Shown here: one piece after another, positions 27,812 through 36,107 of the stretch
How positions within the stretch are numbered: the stretch's first letter is position 1
Layout of the letters: every line of letters starts with the position of its first letter
Source of the DNA: Qipengyuania sp. SS22
GTDB taxonomy: Bacteria > Pseudomonadota > Alphaproteobacteria > Sphingomonadales > Sphingomonadaceae
Length of the DNA: 64,000 bases
Assembly: GCF_025736935.1 (NCBI RefSeq)
Contig: NZ_CP107048.1
Coordinates: 1,687,501-1,751,500, forward strand
Reading direction: 5' to 3'
Notes under the pieces: generated by a model
Told to the model about the DNA's origin: nothing
The model's input: the letters and a program-made list of their open reading frames with translations, nothing else
Database searches by the model: none
Translations under genes and position numbers: made by a program

Positions 27812-28480
27812 CTAGGCCGAAAGGTAACTCGACAATAAGAGAAGCATCGCGAAGCCACAGGCGAATGCGGGGCTTGAAACGCGGCGGGGCGCACCTGACT
27901 GGTCTGCTTCGGGTACGATTTCCTCAATCGTTGCGGTCAGCAGGAGACCGGCGAGAAACGCAAGGGTGATGCCGGTCGCGAAATCTCCCGCGTTCTTCAG
28001 CGTAAAATATCCGATTACAGCGCCGAGAAGTGGCAAGAGAGGGTAAGCCGATAGCATCACGAGCCGTTGGTTTCGCGGTATGGCCGTAGCCCTAAAATTG
28101 GCGGCAATGGCAAAGCCGCCGGGAAGGTTACCGATGACCTGCGACAGCGCCAACAATATGCCGAGACTTGCCGCGACCGCCGCGCCGCTGCCGGTCATCA
28201 GCCCATCGGTCAGCAAGTCGGCGCCAACTGCCACATATGCTCCGACCGTGGTGGCGCGCATTCCTCTGCTCGGGAGGCTCGCACTGATAACCCGAGACAA
28301 ACGGGCAATGCCTAGAGAGGCAAGGGATCCACAAACGAGCCCGATTGCGAGCGACCACATCTCGATCCGCTCGATTGCGCGGGGTACCAGTTCTACCGCG
28401 GCGACCGCAGTGGCAAGCCCCGCTGCGGCGTGCATCGCTCCACCGACAAGCCAGGGAGGCGGCTTGCGCCATTCGGCCAA
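27812..28480 (-). CDS. ZIP-family metal transporter-like membrane protein
   Basis: 222 residues from the TTG at 28480. It has seven or so hydrophobic helices, with the ZIP-type N-L-P-G-G-F-A-I-A motif near residue 130 and T-I-E-E-I-V-P-E near residue 190 in place of the usual H-N-(L/F)-P-E-G and H-E-(I/L)-P-H. The His ligands of true ZIP zinc transporters are thus mostly missing. The frame remains open upstream to 28585 and encodes another hydrophobic helix (A-T-V-L-L-L-A-L-L-P-A-L-G) that belongs to the family fold, but it has no ATG, GTG or TTG there. The substrate is doubtful. Confidence 0.65.
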   Translation of the reverse strand: MAEWRKPPPWLVGGAMHAAAGLATAVAAVELVPRAIERIEMWSLAIGLVCGSLASLGIARLSRVISASLPSRGMRATTVGAYVAVGADLLTDGLMTGSGAAVAASLGILLALSQVIGNLPGGFAIAANFRATAIPRNQRLVMLSAYPLLPLLGAVIGYFTLKNAGDFATGITLAFLAGLLLTATIEEIVPEADQSGAPRRVSSPAFACGFAMLLLLSSYLSA

Positions 28481-28675
28481 ACCGACGCCGATCAGACTGC
28501 CAAGCGCGGGCAGTAGTGCTAGCAGCAGGACGGTAGCTAAATTGATCGCTTCATCGCTTTCCGTCCCGCCTATCGCGCGAAAGAGCTACCCCCTTGTGAT
28601 CGTACCACCCGACGAAACTCATGCCGGTGACGAGCAATATCGGTCTATCGGTGATGGACCACGCCGCCAAGCGAA

Positions 28676-30052
28676 CTAACTCGTGGCTGAAGGCATAGAC
28701 GACGACCGTCTTTCCTGAGATTTTGGGGACACCTCCCGAGGCAAGCTTCGGGGCGACCAGTTTAGCGGGACAACCCGCCAGACGGTATTCGACACATCGT
28801 CTGCAACATAAAGGGCGCCGTGCGCCGCATCATAGGTTACGCCCACTGGACGTCCTCGCGCTTGGCCGTCCTTGAGGAAACCGGTGAGAAGGTCGATGGG
28901 TTCACCATTTGGCCGACCGTTGCGGAAAGGCACGAAAACGACTTTGTAGCCCGATGGATCGCTGCGGTTCCAGCTTCCGTGCATACCGATAAAGGCTCCT
29001 TCGCCGAACCGGCTGCCCATTCTGGCATCGCTGGTAAAATCGAGACCGAGTGTGGCGACGTGAGAGCCGAGGGCGTAGTCGGGCACGACGGCCTTCCTCA
29101 CAAGATCAGGGCGTGCGGGCTTGATTCTCGGATCAACATTCTGTCCGAAATAGCTGTAAGGCCAGCCATAGAAGGCGCCGTCGCGGACCGACGCCAGGTA
29201 ATCGGGGACCAGTTGCGGCCCCAGTTCGTCACGCTCATTGACGACCGCCCAGAGCTGATCGTTCCACGGGTCGAAGGCCAGGGCAGTGGGGTTGCGCAGC
29301 CCGGAAGCGAAAATGCGGCTTGCTCCGGTTTCGCGATCGATCTCCCAAACCACGGCGCGGTTTTCTTCGACATCCATGCCACGCTCGCCGACATTGCTGT
29401 TCGAGCCGATACCGACATAGAGTTTCGATCCGTCGGGACTGACGGTCATCGACTTGGTCCAGTGGTGGTTGATCTTCGCCGGAAGCTTGGTGAGCTCGGT
29501 GCCCGGCCCGGCGATACTTGTGGCCCCTTCGGTATATTCGAAGCTGACCAGATTATCCTGATTGGCGACGTATAAAGTTCCATCCACGAAGGCTAGGCCG
29601 TAGGGTGCATTGAGATCGTCGATGAAAGTGGTCTGGAGATCGGTCTGTCCGTCTCCGTCCTGATCGCGCAGCAGGGTGATCCGGTCTCCGCCTTCGACCG
29701 GGCTCTTGCCGCGGTTCTTAATGAAGCCGGCGATGACGTCTTTGGGCCTCAGCTTCGGCGCGTTGCCACCCGAGCCTTCGGCAACCAGCAAGTCCCCATT
29801 GGGCAGGACAAGCATCTGCCGCGGGATCTTGAGGTCCTGCGCGATAGCCGTGACGGCGTAGCCTTCGGGTACGGTCGGCAGTTCATCGCCCCACGCTTCC
29901 GGTGTGGGAATCTCCATCGCGGGGACGAGCGCATCGCTCTGTTCGGGAAGATTGGGTCGCTCACCGGTCTGGTCGAGATCGGGATCGCTGCTAACCTGGC
30001 AGGCGGCAAGCGCGATGGTTAGCGGAATTATGAGATGGGCGAGGCGGTTCAT
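28676..30052 (-). CDS. Sorbosone/glucose dehydrogenase-like lipoprotein (PQQ-type beta-propeller)
   Basis: This 458-residue protein has a lipobox (A-L-A-A-C, Cys at ~18). A six-bladed propeller of the soluble PQQ glucose/L-sorbosone dehydrogenase group follows: M-L-V-L-P-N-G-D-L-L-V-A-E-G, L-N-A-P-Y-G-L-A-F, S-G-L-R-N-P-T-A-L-A-F-D-P and G-M-H-G-S-W-N-R-S. It would oxidise sugars in the periplasm and pass electrons to cytochromes, fitting the adjoining oxidase genes. The ATG at 30052 overlaps the stop of the DUF2231 gene by 4 bp. The actual substrate is unknown. Confidence 0.85.
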   Translation of the reverse strand: MNRLAHLIIPLTIALAACQVSSDPDLDQTGERPNLPEQSDALVPAMEIPTPEAWGDELPTVPEGYAVTAIAQDLKIPRQMLVLPNGDLLVAEGSGGNAPKLRPKDVIAGFIKNRGKSPVEGGDRITLLRDQDGDGQTDLQTTFIDDLNAPYGLAFVDGTLYVANQDNLVSFEYTEGATSIAGPGTELTKLPAKINHHWTKSMTVSPDGSKLYVGIGSNSNVGERGMDVEENRAVVWEIDRETGASRIFASGLRNPTALAFDPWNDQLWAVVNERDELGPQLVPDYLASVRDGAFYGWPYSYFGQNVDPRIKPARPDLVRKAVVPDYALGSHVATLGLDFTSDARMGSRFGEGAFIGMHGSWNRSDPSGYKVVFVPFRNGRPNGEPIDLLTGFLKDGQARGRPVGVTYDAAHGALYVADDVSNTVWRVVPLNWSPRSLPREVSPKSQERRSSSMPSATS

Positions 30053-30483
30053 TTCCGTTTCTCCACCGTATACCTGCCATAGGCGATAGAGGCCGCAATC
30101 AAGGCGAGGACCGAGCACGAAATCGACAGGACGAGGCCCAGCGTTTCGACCGAATGCCAGCCGTCGCGCGCATGCTGGAAAGCGTTGAGAACGCCGAACG
30201 CGAACATCGCGGCGACGATAGCGAGGTAAAAGTTTCCACCCCCCTTTGCATGTGGTGCACGCTCGAAAAACAGACCGATCAACGCCCAGGCGAGTAAGAG
30301 TCCGGCGAAAAGATCCGCGCCTACAATCAGCCACGAGGAGAAGTTCGCCCACTGGATTTCGGCCGTATTGAGATAGGTGATGTCGGTCAGCAGAGCGGAA
30401 GGATAAAGCGCCACTGGAAAGGCCAGCAGGATGGCGTGCAACGGATTGGCGAAAGAACGGGACTGCGTGACTGGGCGGTCCAT
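30049..30483 (-). CDS. DUF2231-family membrane protein
   Basis: This 144-residue protein has four transmembrane helices and the DUF2231 opening N-P-L-H-A-I-L-L-A-F-P-V-A-L. Conserved His residues (in L-H-A-I and F-Q-H-A-R) could ligate heme. Such proteins often sit next to respiratory or sugar dehydrogenase genes. It is coupled to the sorbosone-dehydrogenase-like gene by a 4-bp overlap and belongs to the oxidase operon. Function unknown. Confidence 0.82.
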   Translation of the reverse strand: MDRPVTQSRSFANPLHAILLAFPVALYPSALLTDITYLNTAEIQWANFSSWLIVGADLFAGLLLAWALIGLFFERAPHAKGGGNFYLAIVAAMFAFGVLNAFQHARDGWHSVETLGLVLSISCSVLALIAASIAYGRYTVEKRK

Positions 30484-30517
30484 GCGGGCAATCTCCTATA
30501 CCGGGTTTGACTCCAAA

Positions 30518-30820
30518 CTAACCAATAATGGCCGGGAAAGTGCCGAAGAAGATTGCTGCCCCCGCGAGGCCAAGCGCGCCAAGACTGAGCGGTGAGCGTG
30601 GACCGGGCAGCCTCCGGAACTGTAACAGCAATGCGACAACCGCGATGAGGCCCGCGATTATCGCGATGAGCCGTGCGATCCCGCTTTCGGGAAAGACAAG
30701 CACCCCGCCGTAGCTGACGGCGAAATGCGCCGTCCAGATGAGAAAGGCGATCAGCAAGATGCGATAGACCGGCGGCCGGTCGATCCGGTCGTCATTCTCG
30801 TTTTTCCGGAATTCAGGCAC
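30518..30820 (-). CDS. Small three-helix membrane protein in the oxidase operon
   Basis: This 100-residue protein has three hydrophobic segments (around residues 18-38, 45-65 and 80-98) and an acidic N-terminus. Its GTG start overlaps the CoxAC stop by 8 bp, so it is co-translated with the oxidase. Position and size suggest an accessory or subunit IV-type protein, but there is no sequence motif to prove it. Confidence 0.65.
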   Translation of the reverse strand: MPEFRKNENDDRIDRPPVYRILLIAFLIWTAHFAVSYGGVLVFPESGIARLIAIIAGLIAVVALLLQFRRLPGPRSPLSLGALGLAGAAIFFGTFPAIIG

Positions 30821-33350
30821 CGGGGAACACCCGCGGTAAGAGAGTGAAAACCATGCCCTGCAGCGCGCAGAAGATGATGAAGCGCGCGACGATGTCCATG
30901 GTCACGTTGGTCGGCGTAGTCATAATCCCGCGGGCCTCACGAAACGCGAGATAGACTGCCATGATGACGGCAACTGCTACCACCTGTCCCTGCAGCACTG
31001 AGAGCATGAAAACGGTCGCGCCCATGCCATTGGCGGTGGGTTCGAGACCTGTCGCGAGCCAGCCGGTTACATCGAGATATAGCGCGCCTACCAGCAGGGC
31101 CGCAGCCAGCGCTTCGAACATCCAAGGCAGGTCTTCGGCAAGCCGCCCCTCTTTCGTGGCGAGAAATCGTCGCCCGCCCCAGGCTGCAAGCAGGGCCAAG
31201 GCTTCGATCCCCCCGATCAATGCGGTTTCGCCGAGCGGCGGTGGTGCGCTCCAGACCTCGGGATTGATCCCGTAAAGATAGAGATAGGCAAACACGGCCA
31301 TGAAACCGATCATGCCGATCACAATCATCAGCGTGTTGAGTGCCCACCAGCCGTGGCTTTTCGGGCCCGTTATCGCGATCGGCACTTCGATGCCTGCGCC
31401 GATATCGGCGGCTTCCTGTTTGATCGGGCGGTCGGTTTCCCATAGCCACCGCAGCGTACTCAGCACCGCCACGATTCCGCAGAAGATGGCGAAAGCATAG
31501 CCCTGAACCGTCAGCGAAAGGAAGAACAGCGCGGTGAAGATTGCTGCAGCCACGGGCCAGGGCGACGGGCCGGGCATGAGCTGGACATATTGCGGTTCGG
31601 CCATCACCGGCGAGGTGATTAATGTCTCGCGCTGACCGGATACCGAGTTCGGAAGGAAATAGCGCCCTTCTTCAACTTCCCTCGAAATTTCCGGTCGGTC
31701 CCATAGAGGCTCACGCGAAGTGACGAGCGGTATAGAACGGGTCGAAAACAGACCGGTCGGCAGCCATTCCAGCGTCCCGCCCCCGTAAAGGTTGCCCGCA
31801 TCGTCATGCACCGTGAAGCGGAACCGCCGCGCGAGATCGAACAGGAACAGCAATATCCCTGCGGCCATGATGAAGGCGCCGACGGTCGACACCAGATTGA
31901 GCAGGTCCAGTTCGCGCCCAGGCAGATAGGTATAGACCCGGCGCGGCATGCCCATCAGCCCTGTCAGGTGCATCGGGAAAAACGTGACATGAAGGCCGGC
32001 GAACATCAGCCCGAAGACCCATTTGCCCACTCGCTCGGACAGCGCCTTGCTGCTGGTCATGCCGTGCCAGTGATAAAAGGCGGCGAACATCGGGAAGACC
32101 ATGCCGCCCATGAGCACGTAATGAAGATGAGCGACAATGAAATAGGTGTCGTGCGCCTGCCAGTCGAACGGCACCATCCCCACCATGACACCGGTCAGGC
32201 CGCCCATAGTGAAGATCACCACGCTGCCGACGACGAAGAGAGCGGGCGTGGTCCATTTGATCTTGCCGCTGGCGAGCGTCGCGATCCAGCAGAACACCTG
32301 AATTCCCGCGGGCAGGCTGACCGCCATGCTCGCTGCGGAGAAATAGCCCGCCGACACGCGCGGCATGTCGGTGGTGAACATGTGGTGTGCCCAGACGCCG
32401 AAACTGATGAAACCGGTCGCGACAAGCGCCAGCACGTTGAGACGGTAACCGACCAGCGGGACCTTTGCGACCGCAGCCACCATCATGCTCATCAATCCGG
32501 CCGCGGGAATGAAGATGATGTAGACCTCCGGATGGCCGAAGAACCAGAACAGGTGCTGCCACAGCATCGGATCGCCGCCGCGCAGGGCATCGAAGAATGG
32601 CCAGTTGAACGCGCGTTCGATCTCCAGCAGCATCGTGCACAGGATCACGCTGGGAAAAGCGACGACGATCATCACCGCGAAGACCAGCATGGCCCAGGCG
32701 AACATCGGCATCTTGTCGAGAGTCATCCCCGGCGCGCGGGTGCGCAGCACGCCGACGATGATCTCGATCGCTCCGGCAATGGCGGAAATCTCGATGAAAC
32801 CTATGCCGAGCAGCCAGAAGTCGGTGTTGATGCCGGGGCTGAAGGCGATGCTTGTCAGCGGGGGGTACATGAACCAGCCGCCATCGGGGGCGAGCCCGAC
32901 GAATAGCGAGAGGAAGAACATCGTCCCGCCGAAGAAATAAGCCCAAAAAGCGAAGGCTGACAGCCTGGGAAATGGCAGGTCACGCGCCGCGAGCATCTGT
33001 GGCAGCAGCATGATCCCGATCGCTTCCACCATTGGCACGGCGAACAAGAACATCATCACCGTTCCGTGCATGGTGAAAAACTGGTTGTACGTGTCGACGC
33101 CGAGGAAATCCTGCATCGGTGCAGCCAGCTGTATCCGCATGCCCAGCGCCAGGATGCCGGCGGCAAGGAAGAACCCGAAAGCGGTGACGACGTACCAGAA
33201 ACCGACATAATTGTTGTTGACCGCAGTCAGCCGCGCCCACCCCTTGGGCGCGCGCCAGATGCGGTTCAGTTCCTCAACCTCGCTGTCGGGGCGCTTGGCG
33301 GTGGGGAAGCGCCCATACAGCGCATGATCGAAACCCGTCTCGGATTTCAT
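30813..33350 (-). CDS. Cytochrome c oxidase subunit I fused to subunit III
   Basis: This 845-residue protein is a heme-copper oxidase. Residues ~45-540 are subunit I: His95 (F-F-T-M-H-G) and His410 as low-spin heme ligands, H273-P-E-V-Y277 with the cross-linked His-Tyr of the CuB site, H322-H323 as further CuB ligands and His408 for the high-spin heme. After an amphipathic linker (about 560-610), residues ~615-845 form a five-to-seven helix subunit III-like domain. CoxA-CoxC fusions occur in caa3-type oxidases. It pumps protons while reducing oxygen. It overlaps coxB by 4 bp. Confidence 0.92.
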   Translation of the reverse strand: MKSETGFDHALYGRFPTAKRPDSEVEELNRIWRAPKGWARLTAVNNNYVGFWYVVTAFGFFLAAGILALGMRIQLAAPMQDFLGVDTYNQFFTMHGTVMMFLFAVPMVEAIGIMLLPQMLAARDLPFPRLSAFAFWAYFFGGTMFFLSLFVGLAPDGGWFMYPPLTSIAFSPGINTDFWLLGIGFIEISAIAGAIEIIVGVLRTRAPGMTLDKMPMFAWAMLVFAVMIVVAFPSVILCTMLLEIERAFNWPFFDALRGGDPMLWQHLFWFFGHPEVYIIFIPAAGLMSMMVAAVAKVPLVGYRLNVLALVATGFISFGVWAHHMFTTDMPRVSAGYFSAASMAVSLPAGIQVFCWIATLASGKIKWTTPALFVVGSVVIFTMGGLTGVMVGMVPFDWQAHDTYFIVAHLHYVLMGGMVFPMFAAFYHWHGMTSSKALSERVGKWVFGLMFAGLHVTFFPMHLTGLMGMPRRVYTYLPGRELDLLNLVSTVGAFIMAAGILLFLFDLARRFRFTVHDDAGNLYGGGTLEWLPTGLFSTRSIPLVTSREPLWDRPEISREVEEGRYFLPNSVSGQRETLITSPVMAEPQYVQLMPGPSPWPVAAAIFTALFFLSLTVQGYAFAIFCGIVAVLSTLRWLWETDRPIKQEAADIGAGIEVPIAITGPKSHGWWALNTLMIVIGMIGFMAVFAYLYLYGINPEVWSAPPPLGETALIGGIEALALLAAWGGRRFLATKEGRLAEDLPWMFEALAAALLVGALYLDVTGWLATGLEPTANGMGATVFMLSVLQGQVVAVAVIMAVYLAFREARGIMTTPTNVTMDIVARFIIFCALQGMVFTLLPRVFPGA

Positions 33351-34393
33351 TTCTGCTGCTCAAGCCAGATTGCGATGGCCTCAAGTTCATCTGCATTGAG
33401 CATGTCGTAGCTCGGCATGCGATTGCCGGGCTTGAGCGATTGGCTGTCGCCGATCCAACCGATGAGGGTGCCGCGATTGTTGGGTAATATGCCGGCGCCC
33501 AGCGTCCGGCGCGATCCGACATGGGTAAGGTCCGGGCCGGCGAGGCCATTCGCTTCGGTCCCGGCTACTCGGTGGCAGGCTGCGCACCCCGATTGCATAA
33601 AGAGTTCCCGCCCTGACACTTCACCGGGGATCGCATCAGGGCGGGCAATCGGACGTTCCTCCGCTGATCGCGGCGAACCGCGCGAGGTTGCCGCAGTCGG
33701 TGGCTCATTCTGCATCGTTATGCCTGAACCGAGCCTGGCAAGTCCCGCAGTCCGCTGGGCATACCAATCGCGAAAATCGCCGTCCTCGTGGGCGACGGCG
33801 ACAAACCCCATCAGCGCATGTTGCCTCCCGCAATATTCGGCACAGACCCCGCCGAACTCGCCCGTGCGGTCGGCTTCGATCCGCAGAAAGGTGCGGCGGC
33901 CGGGGATCATGTCCTTCTTGCCGGAAAGGTGCGGCACCCAGAAGCTGTGGATCACATCAGCGGATTCGAGTTCGAGTACCACCGGCTGTCCGACCGGAAT
34001 GTGGATCTCGTTCGCATCCTCCATCACGACCGCGCCCGAAGAATCTAGGTACTGAACCCGGAACCACCACATCTCCCCCGTCACGCGAATGCGCATCTCG
34101 TCGCCGCGTATCGGCTCGGTCAGACTGGCGGTGAGGGTAAGTCCCCAAACCAGTAGCGCGGTCAAGACAATGCCCGGAAAGGCAACCCCGCCGAGCCAGA
34201 TCGCGCGTTCGCCTCCAAGCTCCGCTTTCCACCTGCCGGGCCCCTTGATCGCGATCCACAGCGCGACAATCACCACCAGTGTGACAAATGCACCCAGTCC
34301 AAACAGCGACCAGGCCAGCGTCGTGACCTTGCCCGAATAGGGACCTGCCGGATCGAGTACCGGGGGTGGCCAATCCCACAAAGTGTCAATCAT
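33347..34393 (-). CDS. coxB: Cytochrome c oxidase subunit II with fused cytochrome c domain
   Basis: This 348-residue protein has two membrane helices (about 22-50 and 68-90), then a cupredoxin domain with the CuA ligands His149, Cys184, Cys188, His192 and Met195 (C-A-E-Y-C-G-R-Q-H-A-L-M). A C-terminal class I cytochrome c domain (about 255-348) has heme motif C270-A-A-C-H. This makes it a caa3-type subunit. The ATG at 34393 is preferred over a longer frame because it gives the standard short N-terminus. It overlaps the cytochrome c lipoprotein gene by 8 bp. Confidence 0.93.
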   Translation of the reverse strand: MIDTLWDWPPPVLDPAGPYSGKVTTLAWSLFGLGAFVTLVVIVALWIAIKGPGRWKAELGGERAIWLGGVAFPGIVLTALLVWGLTLTASLTEPIRGDEMRIRVTGEMWWFRVQYLDSSGAVVMEDANEIHIPVGQPVVLELESADVIHSFWVPHLSGKKDMIPGRRTFLRIEADRTGEFGGVCAEYCGRQHALMGFVAVAHEDGDFRDWYAQRTAGLARLGSGITMQNEPPTAATSRGSPRSAEERPIARPDAIPGEVSGRELFMQSGCAACHRVAGTEANGLAGPDLTHVGSRRTLGAGILPNNRGTLIGWIGDSQSLKPGNRMPSYDMLNADELEAIAIWLEQQK

Positions 34394-34790
34394 GGTCGAG
34401 CCCGTAGAGATAGGCTGCAATATCTGCCGCTTCATCTTCGCTAACAGGCATCGACGGCATAGAGGACCCCTCTTTTACAGCGGGTGCATCGCGAACAAAA
34501 GCCGCCAGAATGTCGGGTCGATTGGGCAATTGGCCTGCGATCAAGCCGACATCGTCGAAGCCTTCGAGCGAGGGTCCAAGCCGCCCTGACGGCCAGTCTA
34601 GTCCCGGAATTTCGTGGCAGGAACCGCATCCCGCGCGCTCGATTGCGGCTAGTCCGCGGTTTTCGGCACCGCTCGCAGGCTCGCGCCGCGTCTCTACCGG
34701 ATCCTTGCAAGCGACAAGCGGAGCACCGACGAGCGCCATGGCGGTCATGGTGACTTTCCGGGTCCATTGACGATTTTCCACACTCCCCAT
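34386..34790 (-). CDS. Monoheme cytochrome c lipoprotein
   Basis: The product is about 134 residues, with a lipobox (L-V-A-C near residue 28) and one heme motif G-C-G-S-C-H. A late M-P-S-M-P segment may hold the axial Met. It probably donates electrons to the CuA site of the oxidase encoded next. ATGs at 34790 and 34796 are both possible, and both lie only 4-11 bp beyond the -10 element of a candidate EcfG promoter. First gene of the cytochrome c-coxB-coxAC-100 aa-DUF2231-dehydrogenase operon. Confidence 0.82.
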   Translation of the reverse strand: MGSVENRQWTRKVTMTAMALVGAPLVACKDPVETRREPASGAENRGLAAIERAGCGSCHEIPGLDWPSGRLGPSLEGFDDVGLIAGQLPNRPDILAAFVRDAPAVKEGSSMPSMPVSEDEAADIAAYLYGLDHD

Positions 34791-34797
34791 TCCCATG

Positions 34798-34823
34798 GGA
34801 ACCGAACAATTGCACGCATCGTT
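34798..34823 (+). promoter_or_regulatory. Sigma-EcfG-type promoter for the diheme cytochrome
   Basis: GGAAC at 34798-34802, a 17-bp spacer and CGTT at 34820-34823 match the general stress response promoter of alphaproteobacteria exactly. The ATG of the diheme cytochrome follows 11 bp after the -10 element, so the transcript would have almost no leader. Confidence 0.65.
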
Positions 34824-34825
34824 CC
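34801..34825 (-). promoter_or_regulatory. Candidate sigma-EcfG promoter for the oxidase operon
   Basis: On the minus strand GGAAC (34825-34821) is followed after 16 bp by CGGT (or after 17 bp by GGTT), one mismatch from the CGTT -10. It overlaps the plus-strand promoter at 34798-34823 base for base, giving a back-to-back pair. Confidence 0.5.
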
Positions 34826-34834
34826 CGCCAGACG

Positions 34835-35533
34835 ATGCTTTTCCGCCAAGCCCCGTCAGCAATAGCCATGTCTATGTCGCTAGTTTCCTGCAGTCCCGCG
34901 CCGGTCGAAAATCCGCTCGATGACACGGGCGAGTTGATTGCATTATCGGGAGGGAATGCGGGCCCGCAGGCAGCTTGCCATACCTGCCACGGGCTGAACG
35001 GAGGCGGCGACGGAGTACTGGTGCCGCGGATAGCGGGAATGGATTCCGGATATCTGGTGCGTCAACTGGGTTTCTTCGCCGACGGGCAGCGCAGCCATCC
35101 TCAAATGTCGTGGCTCGCCGGTCGTCTGGATACCGGCGAGCGGTTAGCTGTCTCGGCCTATTACGCCGCTATGGAAATGCCGACCGACCTTGAAAGCAAG
35201 ACAGCCTTGGACGCTTCCTGTGACGCCCCCAGTGGCCAGAGGATATATCATAATGGCGCGCCCGAACGCGCTCTCGCGTCGTGCGCGTCCTGTCATGGAA
35301 CAAACGGCGAGGGTGTCGGTGCCGGGAACCCGTCCCTGCTCGGCCAAAGTGCAGCGTACCATGAAGAGCAATTGCGCCGTTGGCGGAACGGTAAGCGATA
35401 CGGCGATCCTCTCAATGTCATGCATGAGGCGGCGAGCAAGGTGCGTGAAGACGAGCTCAGTCCGCTCGCGGAGTATATTGCGTATGGTCCGGAGCCGCCT
35501 CGTCGTCGCGGATCTCAGGAAGGATGCCTCTGA
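34835..35533 (+). CDS. Diheme cytochrome c (c4-like) lipoprotein
   Basis: This 232-residue protein has a lipobox (L-V-S-C near residue 19) and two cytochrome c domains, with C-H-T-C-H near residue 50 and C-A-S-C-H near residue 150. The arrangement resembles cytochrome c4, an electron donor to cytochrome oxidases. It is transcribed away from the oxidase operon across a shared 44-bp promoter region. Its 3' end overlaps the cytochrome b561 gene on the other strand by 77 bp. An ATG at 34868 would destroy the signal peptide, so 34835 is preferred. Confidence 0.85.
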   Translation: MLFRQAPSAIAMSMSLVSCSPAPVENPLDDTGELIALSGGNAGPQAACHTCHGLNGGGDGVLVPRIAGMDSGYLVRQLGFFADGQRSHPQMSWLAGRLDTGERLAVSAYYAAMEMPTDLESKTALDASCDAPSGQRIYHNGAPERALASCASCHGTNGEGVGAGNPSLLGQSAAYHEEQLRRWRNGKRYGDPLNVMHEAASKVREDELSPLAEYIAYGPEPPRRRGSQEGCL

Positions 35534-36107
35534 CCGTATTATCGCGGTCCCAAAAATGATGCTTCAATGCCGCGATGATGTGCACCGGCACCAGCAAGGC
35601 CAACCCGATAACGCCCAGGACGTGGACGTTCTCCGCCCAATCCAGCACCTGGAATTGCCATGAGGACCTAAGGGAGTGAAACGGCATCGGAGGTATTGCG
35701 ACCAGTCCGCCGAGCCGCAAGGGTTGCACCGGCTGGATCGCGGACCACATCGCCCATCCGCTCAACGGAAGAAGCGCAAACAGGCCGTAGAAAGAAATTT
35801 GGGTGAGATGGGCAGCTCTTTTCTGCCAGCCGGGCCCGTCTGCATCGCTAACCGGATCCGGGACGAACAATCGCCAGCCGAACCTTAGAAGGGCAAGGAA
35901 GAGAATGGACAGACCGAGCTCGCTATGCAGTTCATAGGTGGCGAGTTTGTTACCTCCAACCGGGTAGCGCGACATCATCCAGCCGGATCCTAGTTGAAAC
36001 AGCACCAATCCCGCCATGATCCAGTGAAACCAGACGCCGATGGGCGAATATTTGCCCCCTTCGGTATAGCTGACCGCCCATCTTCGTATGAGGCGATGAA
36101 GTCTCAC
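35457..36107 (-). CDS. Cytochrome b561 family protein
   Basis: This 216-residue protein has four membrane helices of the prokaryotic cytochrome b561 type. His residues in G-V-W-F-H-W-I-M-A, Y-E-L-H-S-E-L-G and V-P-V-H-I-I-A-A-L-K-H-H-F can bind two b hemes. It moves electrons between quinol and periplasmic acceptors. The start is a GTG overlapping the CtaG stop by 4 bp (GTGA), so the two are coupled. Within the island it probably feeds the cytochrome c pool. Confidence 0.85.
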   Translation of the reverse strand: MRLHRLIRRWAVSYTEGGKYSPIGVWFHWIMAGLVLFQLGSGWMMSRYPVGGNKLATYELHSELGLSILFLALLRFGWRLFVPDPVSDADGPGWQKRAAHLTQISFYGLFALLPLSGWAMWSAIQPVQPLRLGGLVAIPPMPFHSLRSSWQFQVLDWAENVHVLGVIGLALLVPVHIIAALKHHFWDRDNTVRGILPEIRDDEAAPDHTQYTPRAD

